Made by a program: the position numbers and the translations under genes. This document shows positions 1 to 8,898 of a stretch of DNA of 64,000 nt, piece by piece (position 1 is the first letter of the stretch; each line of letters starts with the position of its first letter). The stretch covers positions 1,736,001 through 1,800,000 of the forward strand of contig CAMZOI010000001.1 in NCBI GenBank assembly GCA_947331495.1, read 5' to 3'. Under the pieces are notes generated by a model, which was not told where the DNA came from, searched no databases, and saw only the letters and a program-made list of their open reading frames with translations. The DNA comes from Erythrobacteraceae bacterium Alg239-R51 (GTDB lineage: Bacteria; Pseudomonadota; Alphaproteobacteria; Sphingomonadales; Sphingomonadaceae).

Positions 1-70
1 CGACTTCCACGGTAGGATTACCTCGCGAGTCGAGAATTTCTCTCGCATGAAGGTCGATTATTGCAGTCAT
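1..70 (-). CDS. eno: Enolase, N-terminal fragment (cut by window edge)
   Basis: Reading the minus strand from the ATG at 70 gives 23 residues containing [15 protein letters not shown], the signature N-terminus of enolase, the glycolytic enzyme that converts 2-phosphoglycerate to phosphoenolpyruvate. The rest lies beyond the left edge. It is divergent from the membrane-protein operon that begins at 243, so 71-242 must hold both promoters. The fragment is too short for an ordinary ORF length cutoff, but the match to the family start is unmistakable. Confidence 0.9.
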   Translation of the reverse strand, partial: MTAIIDLHAREILDSRGNPTVEV

Positions 71-147
71 CTGGCTGGAAACTCCGAAGAAACTTAAGGA
101 ATTGGGGAAGCGCACCCCGGTGAGCGATCGAATGTCCCCTATGCGCC

Positions 148-172
148 GGAACATCACGGCGCAAGTTGCGTT
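148..172 (+). promoter_or_regulatory. Candidate EcfG-type stress promoter (GGAAC-N16-CGTT)
   Basis: GGAAC at 148-152 and CGTT at 169-172 are separated by exactly 16 bases. This matches the published consensus of the alphaproteobacterial general stress sigma factor EcfG (GGAAC, 16-17 bases, CGTT). The -10 element lies about 70 bases before the ATG at 243. The downstream genes encode YqjD/YqjE-like membrane proteins, a class under stress control in other bacteria, so site and cargo agree. The motif is seen; regulation by EcfG is inferred. Confidence 0.6.
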
Positions 173-242
173 GCACCATCGAAGGCCGGGTCGTTACTAC
201 ACTCCCCGGCCAAACGACAACATGAGGGCAAGGACCTTAACA

Positions 243-866
243 ATGCCGGACACAACGAACGAAAGCGCTGCCGACAAGCGCACATCACCTGCCAAGAAAA
301 CGGCAGGCAAGACGCCGCGCAAAACCGTGGCCAAAACCCCTATAGCCAAGGAGAAAACTCCTGTGACGAATACCGCAACCCCCGCCACCGACAATCGTAC
401 CGAAGCCAAGAGCCGATTCAATGCCGCGCTGGATGAAGCAAAGGCTGGCGCTGCTGCACTTCGCAGGGAAGGCAAGGACCGCGCCGCCTCGTATCGCACG
501 CAGGCAAAGGGCAAGGGAGATGACTGGGTTGCCGAAGCCAAGACCTATGGCAGCGATGCCAAGGTCAAGGGCAAGGAAATCGCCAATGATGGCAAGGTGA
601 AAACCAGCGAAGGTTTGCGTTCGCTCAGCCGGACAATCACCGAAAACGCGCATCAGGTCGACGAGAAGCTCGGTGCGAAGTATGGCGATTACGCGCGTAG
701 CGCCTCTGGTGCCCTCAATGATTATGCCGCCAGGCTGGATGACAAGAGTGTTGACGATCTTGTCGCGGATAGCCGCGAATTCGTCCGCAAGAGCCCGGGC
801 CTCGCGGTCGGCATGGCGGCTGTAGCCGGATTCATGCTCTCCCGCCTGTTCACCAGTTCGCGCTAA
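243..866 (+). CDS. DUF883/YqjD-like membrane-anchored protein
   Basis: A 207-residue protein that I place with ElaB/YqjD/DUF883-like proteins by architecture. It has a Lys/Ala/Thr-rich basic N-terminus (about residues 15-50), a long charged helical middle, and one C-terminal membrane segment (about 188-204, GLAVGMAAVAGFMLSRLF) ending in a short basic tail. Family members sit in the inner membrane and some bind ribosomes in stationary phase; that role is not shown here. The ATG at 243 is chosen because the reading frame upstream of it (from 102) is low-complexity and an AAGGAC-like ribosome site lies about 10 bases before it. First gene of a four-gene operon; the next gene starts 21 bases after its stop. 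Confidence 0.75.
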   Translation: MPDTTNESAADKRTSPAKKTAGKTPRKTVAKTPIAKEKTPVTNTATPATDNRTEAKSRFNAALDEAKAGAAALRREGKDRAASYRTQAKGKGDDWVAEAKTYGSDAKVKGKEIANDGKVKTSEGLRSLSRTITENAHQVDEKLGAKYGDYARSASGALNDYAARLDDKSVDDLVADSREFVRKSPGLAVGMAAVAGFMLSRLFTSSR

Positions 867-887
867 GCGTTCACTCAGGGGGAACCG

Positions 888-1316
888 ATGCGCGACGGAA
901 TCGACGATACGGACGGCGGATATCAAACTTCGCCGGACGTAGCTGGACAACACGAAGGGCTATCGGAAGGCGATTCGAGATCCGTTCACTCGCTGGGCGA
1001 TGACGTTGCCGCGTTGTTCGAGGACGGAAAAACCTACGCGCAAGCTGAGATTGCCTACCAGAAAAGTCGCGCGGGTTTTGTCGCAAACCGCGCCAAAGGT
1101 GCCATTGCCCTTGGCTTTGGTGCCTTTGGCGTGTTTCACCTTGCCTTGATCGCGGCCACAGTTGGTCTCGTCCTCGCCCTGATCCCGCTGGTCGGCCCGT
1201 GGCTTGCGACAGCCATCGTCACGGCGATGCTCATCGTCATCGGGATCATTCTGTTGCGCCTGCTCAAGCGCCGGATCGATGCAATTCGCGCTGCTTTTGA
1301 CGAGAATGCCAAATGA
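888..1316 (+). CDS. Phage-holin-superfamily / YqjE-like inner membrane protein
   Basis: A 142-residue protein with a polar N-terminus (1-70) and two hydrophobic segments (about 71-98 and 104-124) followed by a basic tail. This is the layout of the Phage_holin_3_6/YqjE family. Despite the family name, chromosomal members beside DUF883 genes are not lysis genes, and there is no phage gene nearby. A strong AGGGGGAA ribosome site precedes the ATG. Its stop overlaps the next start (ATGA at 1313-1316), indicating translational coupling. Function is unknown; envelope stress or osmotic adaptation is a guess from family context. Confidence 0.75.
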   Translation: MRDGIDDTDGGYQTSPDVAGQHEGLSEGDSRSVHSLGDDVAALFEDGKTYAQAEIAYQKSRAGFVANRAKGAIALGFGAFGVFHLALIAATVGLVLALIPLVGPWLATAIVTAMLIVIGIILLRLLKRRIDAIRAAFDENAK

Positions 1317-1654
1317 CTGATCGGTACAACCGAATGCGCGAAGACCGGCATCTTCGTAATTCCGCTCGCGCCCTCGTCGAAGCTGATATCGCAAACATCA
1401 AGGCGGATCTTTCGCGAAAAGGACTGGGCACCCGTGCGGCCGACCGCATGCGCGAAGGCGCGATCGAACTTTACGAAGAAGCGGTCGAAGTCGCCGAGGA
1501 CAATAAGGGTGCTCTGGCAGCACTGGTGGCCGCAATCGTTGTCTGGTTTGCTCGTAATCCGCTTCTCTCGGCGTTTGGTCTGGGCGCCGGATCGGATGAT
1601 GCAGAAGAAGACTGCGGAGAAGATCAGGAACGACCCGCCCGTTCGAGCCGTTGA
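1313..1654 (+). CDS. Small single-pass membrane protein, third gene of the stress-type operon
   Basis: A 113-residue protein with a charged helical N-terminus (1-64), one membrane segment (about 66-82, GALAALVAAIVVWFARN) and an acidic C-terminus rich in Asp and Glu. Position and layout recall YqjK of the yqjD-yqjE-yqjK cluster of enterobacteria, but I see no decisive sequence match. It is coupled to the previous gene by a 4-base overlap. The following gene begins 28 bases after its stop. Confidence 0.65.
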   Translation: MTDRYNRMREDRHLRNSARALVEADIANIKADLSRKGLGTRAADRMREGAIELYEEAVEVAEDNKGALAALVAAIVVWFARNPLLSAFGLGAGSDDAEEDCGEDQERPARSSR

Positions 1655-1682
1655 TCTTTCGAACACCTAACCGGAGGATTTT

Positions 1683-2213
1683 ATGGCCGAGACAGCCGAG
1701 AATAATGTCACCCCCATCAGCGCCGACAGCAATCTGACCGACGAGCAGAAGCGTGAAAAACTGCGTGAGCGGATCGAAGCTGGCGAAAGGCGTCACGAAG
1801 AACGCAGCTTTGCCGACCAAGCCAAGGACGCTGCCGACAGCGCAGTCGAATTTACGAAGAAGCATCCGATCGCAGTTATCGGTGGTGCGATCGTGATCGG
1901 AATTGCAATTGGTGCAATGACCCGGCCGGGACGTCGGCTTGGCAGGCGGGGCGGCGCACTCGCTGCCGTAGCTGCGGACGCTGCCATGGCGTATGGCGCG
2001 CGGTTCATGGACAACGCGGCCGATGTTGCTCAATATGCAGGGGATCGCTTCGAAGATTTCGGCGATCGGGCGGCTACGTCCGCACGGGGCATACGCCGCG
2101 ATGCCGGGTATCGCCTTGAAGTGGCGGGCGATGCAATGCGCACCAGCGGTCGAAAAGCCAACCGGAAGGGATCGCGGGCCATGCGTCATCTCAAGACACG
2201 TTTGTCGTACTGA
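1683..2213 (+). CDS. DUF883-like membrane protein, fourth gene of the operon
   Basis: A 176-residue protein with a charged, helical N-terminus (residues 20-58), one membrane segment (about 63-80, IAVIGGAIVIGIAIGAMT) followed at once by a very basic stretch (RPGRRLGRRG), then an Ala-rich helical tail. It resembles the first gene of the operon in composition, so the unit carries two DUF883-like proteins flanking two other membrane proteins. A CCGGAGGA ribosome site precedes the ATG. A strong hairpin 24 bases past the stop closes the operon. Confidence 0.65.
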   Translation: MAETAENNVTPISADSNLTDEQKREKLRERIEAGERRHEERSFADQAKDAADSAVEFTKKHPIAVIGGAIVIGIAIGAMTRPGRRLGRRGGALAAVAADAAMAYGARFMDNAADVAQYAGDRFEDFGDRAATSARGIRRDAGYRLEVAGDAMRTSGRKANRKGSRAMRHLKTRLSY

Positions 2214-2236
2214 CATAACAACCAATTCATCAATGT

Positions 2237-2273
2237 AAGCGGCGTGACGGGTTTGCCTGTCACGCCGCTTTCG
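2237..2273 (+). terminator. Rho-independent-type terminator of the membrane-protein operon
   Basis: A perfect 12-base inverted repeat (2237-2248 with 2259-2270; arm AAGCGGCGTGAC) with a 10-base loop, followed by only a short T stretch. It lies just after the fourth operon gene. Confidence 0.75.
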
Positions 2274-2318
2274 CTATGGCGCAGCAGCAACCGATCCTCC
2301 CCTTGAGAAAGCGCCGTC

Positions 2319-2549
2319 ATGGAAGAAAAAGAAAGCAGTCAAACGCTCTACCTGGTCATGGGTGGACGCGTTACCGATCCGCGCAGCGTTACCTTCTCCG
2401 ATCCCGAAGGTATTCACGTGGCCGGGGTATACTCAACGTATGAAAATGCCGAAGGCGCATGGCGCGCGAACGCTCAGCGTACGGTCGACGATGCCGAGAT
2501 GAAATACGTGATCGTCCATTTGCACAAGCTGCTCGATCCCGAAGGATGA
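2319..2549 (+). CDS. DUF4170 domain protein
   Basis: A 76-residue soluble protein that I recognise as the alphaproteobacterial DUF4170 family: an N-terminal LYLVMGGRV strand, a central HVAGVYSTYENAEGAWRANA segment, and a C-terminal YVIVHLHKLLDPE. The full length of the small domain is present. No function is established. It stands alone between the terminator at 2237-2273 and a long non-coding stretch. Confidence 0.8.
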   Translation: MEEKESSQTLYLVMGGRVTDPRSVTFSDPEGIHVAGVYSTYENAEGAWRANAQRTVDDAEMKYVIVHLHKLLDPEG

Positions 2550-2952
2550 AGCACGGTCATGGCCTGCTCGATCGGGCCATATCGCGATGCTGATGCCTGA
2601 GCTCTCGCAGAGCTGACGAGGGCGCCGATCACCGTGGTCGGCCAGCGAAGCATACCCTTAGGAAAAATTTGGTCTGGTCGGATCGTCTTACTGGCGTCGA
2701 ACGATGTTGGACCCGGCATCCCCAGTCGAGGACGCCTGCCGAAGCATCGCCCGGGCCTACCGCGCCGAGTAATTGCAGGCCGAGGCCGTCACTCCGCCGC
2801 GCGCCGCTTTTGCCCTTTCGCAAGGTGATGCGAAACCGGGAACCGGCAAATCGACGCGTGCCGAACGCCAGCGGTTCAACGGAAACTGTTCTCGACCGAT
2901 TGCTGCGACACGTCGACGACAGCACCACCCAGCTTGCCCAATTCGCTGTCGT
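2550..2952. other. 403-base stretch without a recognisable gene
   Basis: No open frame here has a recognisable domain, a good ribosome site or convincing composition on either strand. The only structure I note is a small inverted repeat, TTTCGCA (2816-2822) with TGCGAAA (2829-2835). It may be the greA 3' region, a decayed gene or an unrecognised RNA; nothing decides between them. Confidence 0.4.
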
Positions 2953-3420
2953 TCAGACGAACTCGATCTTGTCTACCAGGTAGAACTTTTCCCCGGATGG
3001 CACCGTCACCTCGACCTCTTCGCCAACCTGCTTGCCGATGAGCGCCCGGCCGATAGGCGAATTGTAGCTGATCCGGCCCTTCGACGCTTCGGCTTCGGTC
3101 TGGCCGACGATCTGGTATTTCACCGGCTTGTCGTTCTCGTCGAGGAGGGTCACGGTCGCGCCGAAAATCACCTTGTCGCCCGAAAGCGTCGAGGGATCTA
3201 TGATCTGTGCGCGGCTGACCTTGTCCTCAAGATCGGCGATCTGCGCTTCGACCTGACCCTGACGCTCCTTTGCGGCATGGTATTCGGCGTTTTCGGACAG
3301 GTCGCCATGTGCCCGCGCTTCCTCGATCGCATCGACGATCTGCGGACGCTCCGCGCGCAGCACCTTGAGATCGGCGGTTATCTTTTCGTAGCCCTCGGCC
3401 AGCATCGGCACTTTTTCCAT
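2953..3420 (-). CDS. greA: Transcription elongation factor GreA
   Basis: At 155 residues this is the usual GreA length. The N-terminal coiled coil carries the conserved acidic tip ([13 protein letters not shown], about residues 40-52), which enters the RNA polymerase secondary channel and stimulates cleavage of backtracked RNA. The C-terminal FKBP-like domain carries the conserved [19 protein letters not shown] block. It lies downstream of carB on the same strand with a 108-base gap, so it may share the carAB transcript or have its own promoter. Confidence 0.97.
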   Translation of the reverse strand: MEKVPMLAEGYEKITADLKVLRAERPQIVDAIEEARAHGDLSENAEYHAAKERQGQVEAQIADLEDKVSRAQIIDPSTLSGDKVIFGATVTLLDENDKPVKYQIVGQTEAEASKGRISYNSPIGRALIGKQVGEEVEVTVPSGEKFYLVDKIEFV

Positions 3421-3528
3421 GGGCCTAATCCTTCCTGTTTTTCATGCCCTCGAACGACAGTTCAAATCGGACCTGCGCTTGCTGCAGAGCCTGTCCGGTC
3501 GGAATGTCTGGAGGGAAACCTGTTCTTC

Positions 3529-6500
3529 TCAGCTATAATAGTCTTGCAGCGCGCGCACTTCAAGCTGGTCCGGCGAAACCCGGGCGATGGCCTGCGCCAC
3601 GGCGAGCGAGGCTGCGGCAGTCGTATAATAGGGCAGCTTCTTCTCGAGCGCAGCCTCGCGGATCGATTTGCTGTCCAAGAGCGACTGCCAGCCCTCGGTC
3701 GTATTGAAAATCAGCTGCACCTCGCCATCAATGATCGCGTCGACGATATGCGGGCGCCCTTCGGCGACCTTGTTGACCCGCTCGACATTCAGACCCTGCT
3801 CTTCGAGGAATTTCTGAGTGCCGCCGGTCGCGATCACCTTGAACCCCTTGTCAAGCAGCGTCTCCACGGCCGGAACTATGGCTACCTTGTCGCTGTCTTT
3901 CACCGATACGAACAGCGTCCCCGACTGGGGTGGGTTCATGCCTGCCCCCAGCTGCGACTTCAGGAAGGCCGCAGGGAAGGCCCGGTCGATACCCATGACC
4001 TCGCCAGTGCTCTTCATCTCGGGCGAAAGGACCGGATCCGCGCCGGGGAAGCGGGCAAAGGGAAACACCGCTTCCTTGACCGCCATATGAGCGGGCCGGA
4101 TATCGAACGGCTCGAAAGCGTGAAGTCCCTCGCCTGCCATCACACGCGCGGCGATCTTCGCCACCGGTCGCCCGATGGCCTTGGCAACGAACGGCACGGT
4201 GCGGCTCGCACGTGGATTGACCTCGATCAGATAGACCTCCTGGCCATTTGGTCCGTCCTTCACTGCGAACTGTACGTTCATCAGGCCACGGACCTTCAAG
4301 GCCTTGGCCAGGGCTTCCGCTTGGCGCTCCATTTCCGCGACCGTCTCTTCGGGCAGGCTGTAGGGTGGCAGGGTGCAGGCGGAATCGCCCGAATGCACGC
4401 CCGCTTCCTCGATATGCTGCATCACGCCCGCGATCCGCACTTCGAACCCGTCGGAAACGACATCGACATCACATTCGACCGCATCGCGCAGATATTGATC
4501 GACGAGCACGGGACTGGCGCCGGACACGTTCACGGCGGTGGCGATATAGTCGTCGAGTTGCGCTTCGCTATCGACGATTTCCATCGCCCGCCCGCCCAGG
4601 ACATAGCTGGGGCGAAGCAAAACCGGATAGCCGATCCGGGCGGCCACGGCAGCAGCCTCGTCGCGACTCTTCGCGATACCGTTCATCGGCTGCTTGAGCT
4701 TGAGCTTGTTGACCAGCTTGGCAAACCGTTCGCGATCTTCGGCGAGGTCGATGGCATCGGGGCTGGTGCCCAGGATCGGAATGCCCTCACGCTCGAGCGC
4801 GCTGGCGAGCTTCAAGGGTGTCTGTCCGCCGAACTGGACGATCACGCCCACCACTTCGCCTTTCGACATTTCGACGCGCAGGATCTCGAGCACGTCTTCT
4901 TCGGTCAAGGGCTCGAAATATAGCCGGTCCGACGTGTCGTAATCGGTCGAAACCGTTTCCGGATTGCAATTGACCATGATCGTTTCGAAACCGGCCTCGG
5001 CCAGCGCGAAGCAGGCGTGCACGCAGCAATAATCGAACTCGATGCCCTGCCCGATGCGGTTCGGGCCGCCGCCGAGTATGACGATCTTCTTGCGTTCGCT
5101 CGGATTCGCCTCGTCTTCGGGTTCGCCGAAGCTGGGCGCTTCGTAAGTCGAATACATGTAGGGCGTCACCGCCTCGAATTCCGCGGCGCAACTGTCGATG
5201 CGCTTGTAGACGGGATATACCCCCAGCTTGTGGCGCAGTTTGCGGACCTCTTCCTCGCTGGTCGCGCCTGCCATCGCGCGCAAAGCATCGTGGAGCAGGC
5301 CGGACCGTTTGGCCTGCGTTTCGCCCAGCCCGCCGGCGACTCCGACCGAACGCACCGCGAGCGTCGCCAGGCGCTTGTCGGAAAAGCCCATCGCCTTCAG
5401 TCGGCGCATTTCCGCCTCGGTGTTGGGCAGGCCGTTATGGCCGATCATGCTCTCTTCATAGACGATCGCCTCGATCTGGCGCAGGAACCACGGATCGTAC
5501 CCGGTGATCCGCGCCACCTCGTCGACAGAAAATTCCTCGCGGAAAGCCTGGGCGATCTTGAGGATGCGGTCCGGCGTGCGCTGACTGAGCGAGGCGGTGA
5601 TCTTTTCCTTCGAGACGCCTTCCAGTTCGGGGACGCGGTTGAACCCGTCGAGCTCGGTTTCGAGACCGCGCAGCGCTTTCTGGACGGATTCGGCAAAGCA
5701 ACGACCGATGGCCATGACTTCGCCGACCGATTTCATCGCAGTCGACAGCTCGTTCTTCGATCCCTTGAACTTCTCGAAGGCAAAGCGCGGGATCTTGGTC
5801 ACGACATAATCGATAGTGGGCTCGAAACTGGCCGGGGTCGCGCCGGTGATCTCGTTCTCGATCTCGTCGAGCGTGTAGCCTACCGCCAGCTTGGCCGCGA
5901 CGCGCGCAATGGGAAAGCCGGTCGCCTTGGATGCCAACGCGCTGGACCTGGAAACACGCGGGTTCATCTCAATAACGATTAGCCGGCCATCAGCTGGATT
6001 GACTGCGAACTGTACGTTCGAACCACCTGTTTCCACGCCAATTTCGCGCAGCACCGCGATGCTGGCGCTGCGCATGATCTGGTATTCCTTGTCGGTCAGG
6101 GTGAGCGCCGGGGCGACCGTAATTGAATCGCCTGTATGCACCCCCATCGGATCGACATTCTCGATCGCGCAGATGATGATGCAATTGTCCTTGCGGTCGC
6201 GCACCACCTCCATCTCGTATTCCTTCCAGCCGAGGAGCGATTCCTCGATCAGGACTTCGTCGGTGGGCGAAGCGTCGAGCCCTTCGCGGACGATCTTCTC
6301 GAACTCGGTCTTGTTGTAAGCGATGCCACCACCCGTCCCGCCGAGCGTGAAACTTGGGCGTATGATCGCGGGTAGGCCGGTGCGTTCGAGCACGGCATAT
6401 GCCTCGTCCACCGTGTTCGCGATGCCGCTGCGCGCGCTTTCGAGGCCGATTGCGTCCATCGCCTCGCGGAAGCGCTGCCGGTTTTCGGCCTTGTCGATGG

Positions 6501-6888
6501 CGTCGGCCTTGGCACCGATCATCTCGACACCGTACTTCTCCAGCACACCCATCTCGTCCAGCTTGAGCGCGCAATTGAGCGCCGTCTGCCCGCCCATCGT
6601 CGGCAGCACCGCGTCGGGCCGTTCCTTTTCGATGATCTTGGCGACGATTTCCGGGGTGATGGGCTCGATATACGTGGCCCCGTCCGGCCCGCCATTTTCG
6701 CCCGCGATCATTTCCGGATCGGTCATGATCGTGGCGGGGTTGGAGTTTACCAGAATGACCCGGTACCCCTCCTCCTTCAGCGCCTTGATCGCCTGCGTGC
6801 CCGAATAGTCGAACTCGCAGGCCTGACCGATGATGATCGGCCCAGCGCCGATGACGAGGATCGAGGAGATGTCAGTGCGTTTGGGCAT
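3529..6888 (-). CDS. carB: Carbamoyl-phosphate synthase, large subunit
   Basis: A full-length 1119-residue CarB. It makes carbamoyl phosphate from bicarbonate, ammonia delivered by CarA, and two ATP, feeding arginine and pyrimidine synthesis. The two homologous ATP-grasp halves are visible: first half with [12 protein letters not shown] and [18 protein letters not shown], second half with [19 protein letters not shown] and [20 protein letters not shown]-terminal MGS-like allosteric domain ends the protein. Its ATG overlaps the stop of the small upstream gene by one base (TGATG), so its translation is probably coupled to that insert rather than directly to carA. Confidence 0.98.
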   Translation of the reverse strand: MPKRTDISSILVIGAGPIIIGQACEFDYSGTQAIKALKEEGYRVILVNSNPATIMTDPEMIAGENGGPDGATYIEPITPEIVAKIIEKERPDAVLPTMGGQTALNCALKLDEMGVLEKYGVEMIGAKADAIDKAENRQRFREAMDAIGLESARSGIANTVDEAYAVLERTGLPAIIRPSFTLGGTGGGIAYNKTEFEKIVREGLDASPTDEVLIEESLLGWKEYEMEVVRDRKDNCIIICAIENVDPMGVHTGDSITVAPALTLTDKEYQIMRSASIAVLREIGVETGGSNVQFAVNPADGRLIVIEMNPRVSRSSALASKATGFPIARVAAKLAVGYTLDEIENEITGATPASFEPTIDYVVTKIPRFAFEKFKGSKNELSTAMKSVGEVMAIGRCFAESVQKALRGLETELDGFNRVPELEGVSKEKITASLSQRTPDRILKIAQAFREEFSVDEVARITGYDPWFLRQIEAIVYEESMIGHNGLPNTEAEMRRLKAMGFSDKRLATLAVRSVGVAGGLGETQAKRSGLLHDALRAMAGATSEEEVRKLRHKLGVYPVYKRIDSCAAEFEAVTPYMYSTYEAPSFGEPEDEANPSERKKIVILGGGPNRIGQGIEFDYCCVHACFALAEAGFETIMVNCNPETVSTDYDTSDRLYFEPLTEEDVLEILRVEMSKGEVVGVIVQFGGQTPLKLASALEREGIPILGTSPDAIDLAEDRERFAKLVNKLKLKQPMNGIAKSRDEAAAVAARIGYPVLLRPSYVLGGRAMEIVDSEAQLDDYIATAVNVSGASPVLVDQYLRDAVECDVDVVSDGFEVRIAGVMQHIEEAGVHSGDSACTLPPYSLPEETVAEMERQAEALAKALKVRGLMNVQFAVKDGPNGQEVYLIEVNPRASRTVPFVAKAIGRPVAKIAARVMAGEGLHAFEPFDIRPAHMAVKEAVFPFARFPGADPVLSPEMKSTGEVMGIDRAFPAAFLKSQLGAGMNPPQSGTLFVSVKDSDKVAIVPAVETLLDKGFKVIATGGTQKFLEEQGLNVERVNKVAEGRPHIVDAIIDGEVQLIFNTTEGWQSLLDSKSIREAALEKKLPYYTTAAASLAVAQAIARVSPDQLEVRALQDYYS

Positions 6889-7112
6889 CAGAAGTGACGC
6901 TCGCCTTCTTTTTTGATGTACTCGAACACTTCTTTAGTAAGCCGGATCGACTGTGAGATTTTGCCCTCAATTTGCCGCTCTGAGGAACCATATGTGTCGA
7001 TCTGTAAAAACTTCTCGCCATTGGTGGCACCGGCACGGAGAATCGCTTCCACTTCACTGTGCTTACTATCTCGAGAAGGCGCTTCCGAGTTGATCCTGCG
7101 AATAGTTGCCAT
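6888..7112 (-). CDS. Small hypothetical protein inserted between carA and carB
   Basis: A 74-residue protein with a [13 protein letters not shown] core (residues 35-47) followed by KISQSIRL (51-58). From memory, this resembles a widespread short family often mislabelled 'methionyl-tRNA formyltransferase-like' and met near mobile or restriction genes; I cannot verify this. It begins 2 bases after the carA stop and ends overlapping the carB start (TGATG), so it is embedded in the operon. It uses more AT-rich codons (many AAA, TTT, GAA) than its neighbours, suggesting acquisition. No catalytic motif is seen; a nucleic-acid or protein-binding role is possible but unsupported. Confidence 0.7.
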   Translation of the reverse strand: MATIRRINSEAPSRDSKHSEVEAILRAGATNGEKFLQIDTYGSSERQIEGKISQSIRLTKEVFEYIKKEGERHF

Positions 7113-7114
7113 TT

Positions 7115-8296
7115 TCAGTCTCCCAACATCCCCACAAACTTCTCGAACAGGTAGAAGCTATCCTGCGGCCCCGGACTCGCCTCTGGGTGGTACTGCACGC
7201 CGAACGCCTTCTTGCCCCTGATCGCGATGCCGCAGTTCGTGCCGTCGAACAGGGACACGTGCGTCTGCTCTACGCCCGCGGGCAGAGTCTCGCCATCCAC
7301 TGCGAAGCCGTGGTTCATGGCTGTAATCTCGACGAGGCCTTCGCTGTCGCCCCAGCCCTCGCCGACACGCTGGACGGGGTGGTTGGCGCCGCGGTGGCCC
7401 TGGAACATCTTGGCGGTCTTCGCGCCGGCCGCGATACCGAGCATCTGGTGCCCCAAACAGATGCCAAACAGCGGTATGTCGGCCTCGATCATACGTATGA
7501 TTGACGGCACTGCATACGCACCCGTCGCCGCTGGATCGCCCGGTCCGTTGGAGAGAAACACCCCGTCCGGTTCCAGCGCCATGATTTCCTTGAACGAGGT
7601 CCGCGCGGGCACCACCGTCACCTTCGCCCCCGCTTTCACCAGATTGCGGAAGATATTGTCCTTCGCACCGAAATCGATCGCGACAACGTGCGGCTTCTCG
7701 TTGTCGTGCTCAGTATAGCCGTGGCCCAGCTGCCAGTGCCCACCTCGCCAATCCTCGTGCGCGTCGCGCGTGACACCGGGAACGAGATCGAGCCCTTCCA
7801 GCCCGCTCCACTGCGATGCCTGCTGTTTGAGAGCTTCAAGATCGAATTCGCCGCGAGGATTGTGCGCGATCACCGCATTGGGTGCGCCGTTAAGCCGGAT
7901 GCGGCGGGTCAGTGCGCGGGTGTCGACGCCCGCCAAGCCGATCTTGCCATGACGCACGCACCATTCCACGAATTCGTCGCTCGCCCGGAAGTTCGAATGG
8001 GTGGTAACGTCCTGCCGCACTACCAACCCTAGTGCGCCCAGGCCGCGGCTTTCCACGTCTTCCTCGTTCGCGCCGACATTGCCGATATGCGGGAAGGTGA
8101 AGGTCACGATCTGGCTGTCATAGGAGGGATCGGTCATCACCTCCTGATACCCGGTCATCGCCGTGTTGAAGCAAACCTCTCCTACCGCAGAACCGGTCGC
8201 CCCGAAGCCCTTGCCCCAGATTACTGTTCCGTCCCCGAGGACCAGGACTCCGGTCGCATCTTTGGGTTGCGCGTGCGAAGATGCGGACAGGGCCAT
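7115..8296 (-). CDS. carA: Carbamoyl-phosphate synthase, small (glutaminase) subunit
   Basis: A 393-residue CarA. The N-terminal CPSase domain starts at GVLVLGDGTVIWG. The C-terminal class I glutamine amidotransferase has its nucleophile Cys near residue 280 in FGICLGHQ and the His/Glu of QYHPEA near 370-372. It releases ammonia from glutamine for CarB. The ATG at 8296 is preferred over an in-frame start 28 codons upstream because it has a CGGAG ribosome site and gives the usual N-terminus. It is divergent from the YqeY-dnaG-rpoD operon across a 149-base promoter region. Confidence 0.96.
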   Translation of the reverse strand: MALSASSHAQPKDATGVLVLGDGTVIWGKGFGATGSAVGEVCFNTAMTGYQEVMTDPSYDSQIVTFTFPHIGNVGANEEDVESRGLGALGLVVRQDVTTHSNFRASDEFVEWCVRHGKIGLAGVDTRALTRRIRLNGAPNAVIAHNPRGEFDLEALKQQASQWSGLEGLDLVPGVTRDAHEDWRGGHWQLGHGYTEHDNEKPHVVAIDFGAKDNIFRNLVKAGAKVTVVPARTSFKEIMALEPDGVFLSNGPGDPAATGAYAVPSIIRMIEADIPLFGICLGHQMLGIAAGAKTAKMFQGHRGANHPVQRVGEGWGDSEGLVEITAMNHGFAVDGETLPAGVEQTHVSLFDGTNCGIAIRGKKAFGVQYHPEASPGPQDSFYLFEKFVGMLGD

Positions 8297-8445
8297 GGGC
8301 GCTCCGGGTAACAGGATTTCCAGCGATGTTGCTAAGCCATGGCGGCTATAGGTGCGCCGCGCACTCGTCAAGCAGAACACTTGGCTTTGCGACAGCTTGT
8401 TCTACATGAAGCACGAACCATCCACAGTTATCGTCAAGAGGCCCC

Positions 8446-8898
8446 ATGCTGCGCGACCAGATCCAGTCAGACACCGTTAGCTCGATGAAGGCGAAGGACA
8501 AGCAGCGCACTGCTGCGCTCCGCCTGATCGGCGCAAAGATCAAGGATCGCGATATCGAGTTGCGGACGTCCGACAGCAAACCTGAAGACGACGATCTCGT
8601 GACCGACGTGCTGATGAAGATGGCCAAGCAACGCCGCGAATCGATTCAGATGTACGAGGATGGGGGGCGCCAGGAACTTGCCGACAGGGAGAAGGCCGAA
8701 CTTGCGGTGATCGAGGAATTTCTTCCCCGGCAGATGAGCGAAGAAGAAACCCGTACGGCGATCGCGCGGATCAAGGCCGATCTCGGCGCCGATGGCATGA
8801 AGGACATGGGTCGCGTGATGGGCGAACTGAAAGCTCGCCACGGTGCTAGCCTGGATATGAACAAGGCCAGCGGTCTGGTGAAGGAGTCGCTAACGTGA
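8446..8898 (+). CDS. GatB/YqeY domain protein
   Basis: A 150-residue protein of the YqeY family, which resembles the C-terminal tRNA-binding tail of GatB. Family features seen are the early RLIGAKIKDRDIELR segment, the central MAKQRRESIQMYEDGGRQELA, and EFLPRQMSEEE near residue 90. Family members may assist tRNA-dependent amidation, but the standalone role is unresolved. It opens a plus-strand operon of lipoprotein, dnaG and rpoD, an arrangement common in alphaproteobacteria. Its stop overlaps the next start (GTGA). Confidence 0.9.
   Translation: MLRDQIQSDTVSSMKAKDKQRTAALRLIGAKIKDRDIELRTSDSKPEDDDLVTDVLMKMAKQRRESIQMYEDGGRQELADREKAELAVIEEFLPRQMSEEETRTAIARIKADLGADGMKDMGRVMGELKARHGASLDMNKASGLVKESLT

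Noticed and set aside
888..1316. Prophage lysis gene (holin)
   Set aside because: Only the family name suggests phage; there are no other phage genes, and the genomic context is a DUF883 operon.
2629..2928. Minus-strand frame in the gap downstream of greA
   Set aside because: No domain, no ribosome site, Arg/Ser-rich composition; cannot be supported as a gene.
2773..4923. 716-codon plus-strand frame across greA and carB
   Set aside because: It lies antisense to two certain genes, has no ribosome site or recognisable domain, and is His/Arg/Leu-rich as expected for the complement of GC-rich coding DNA.
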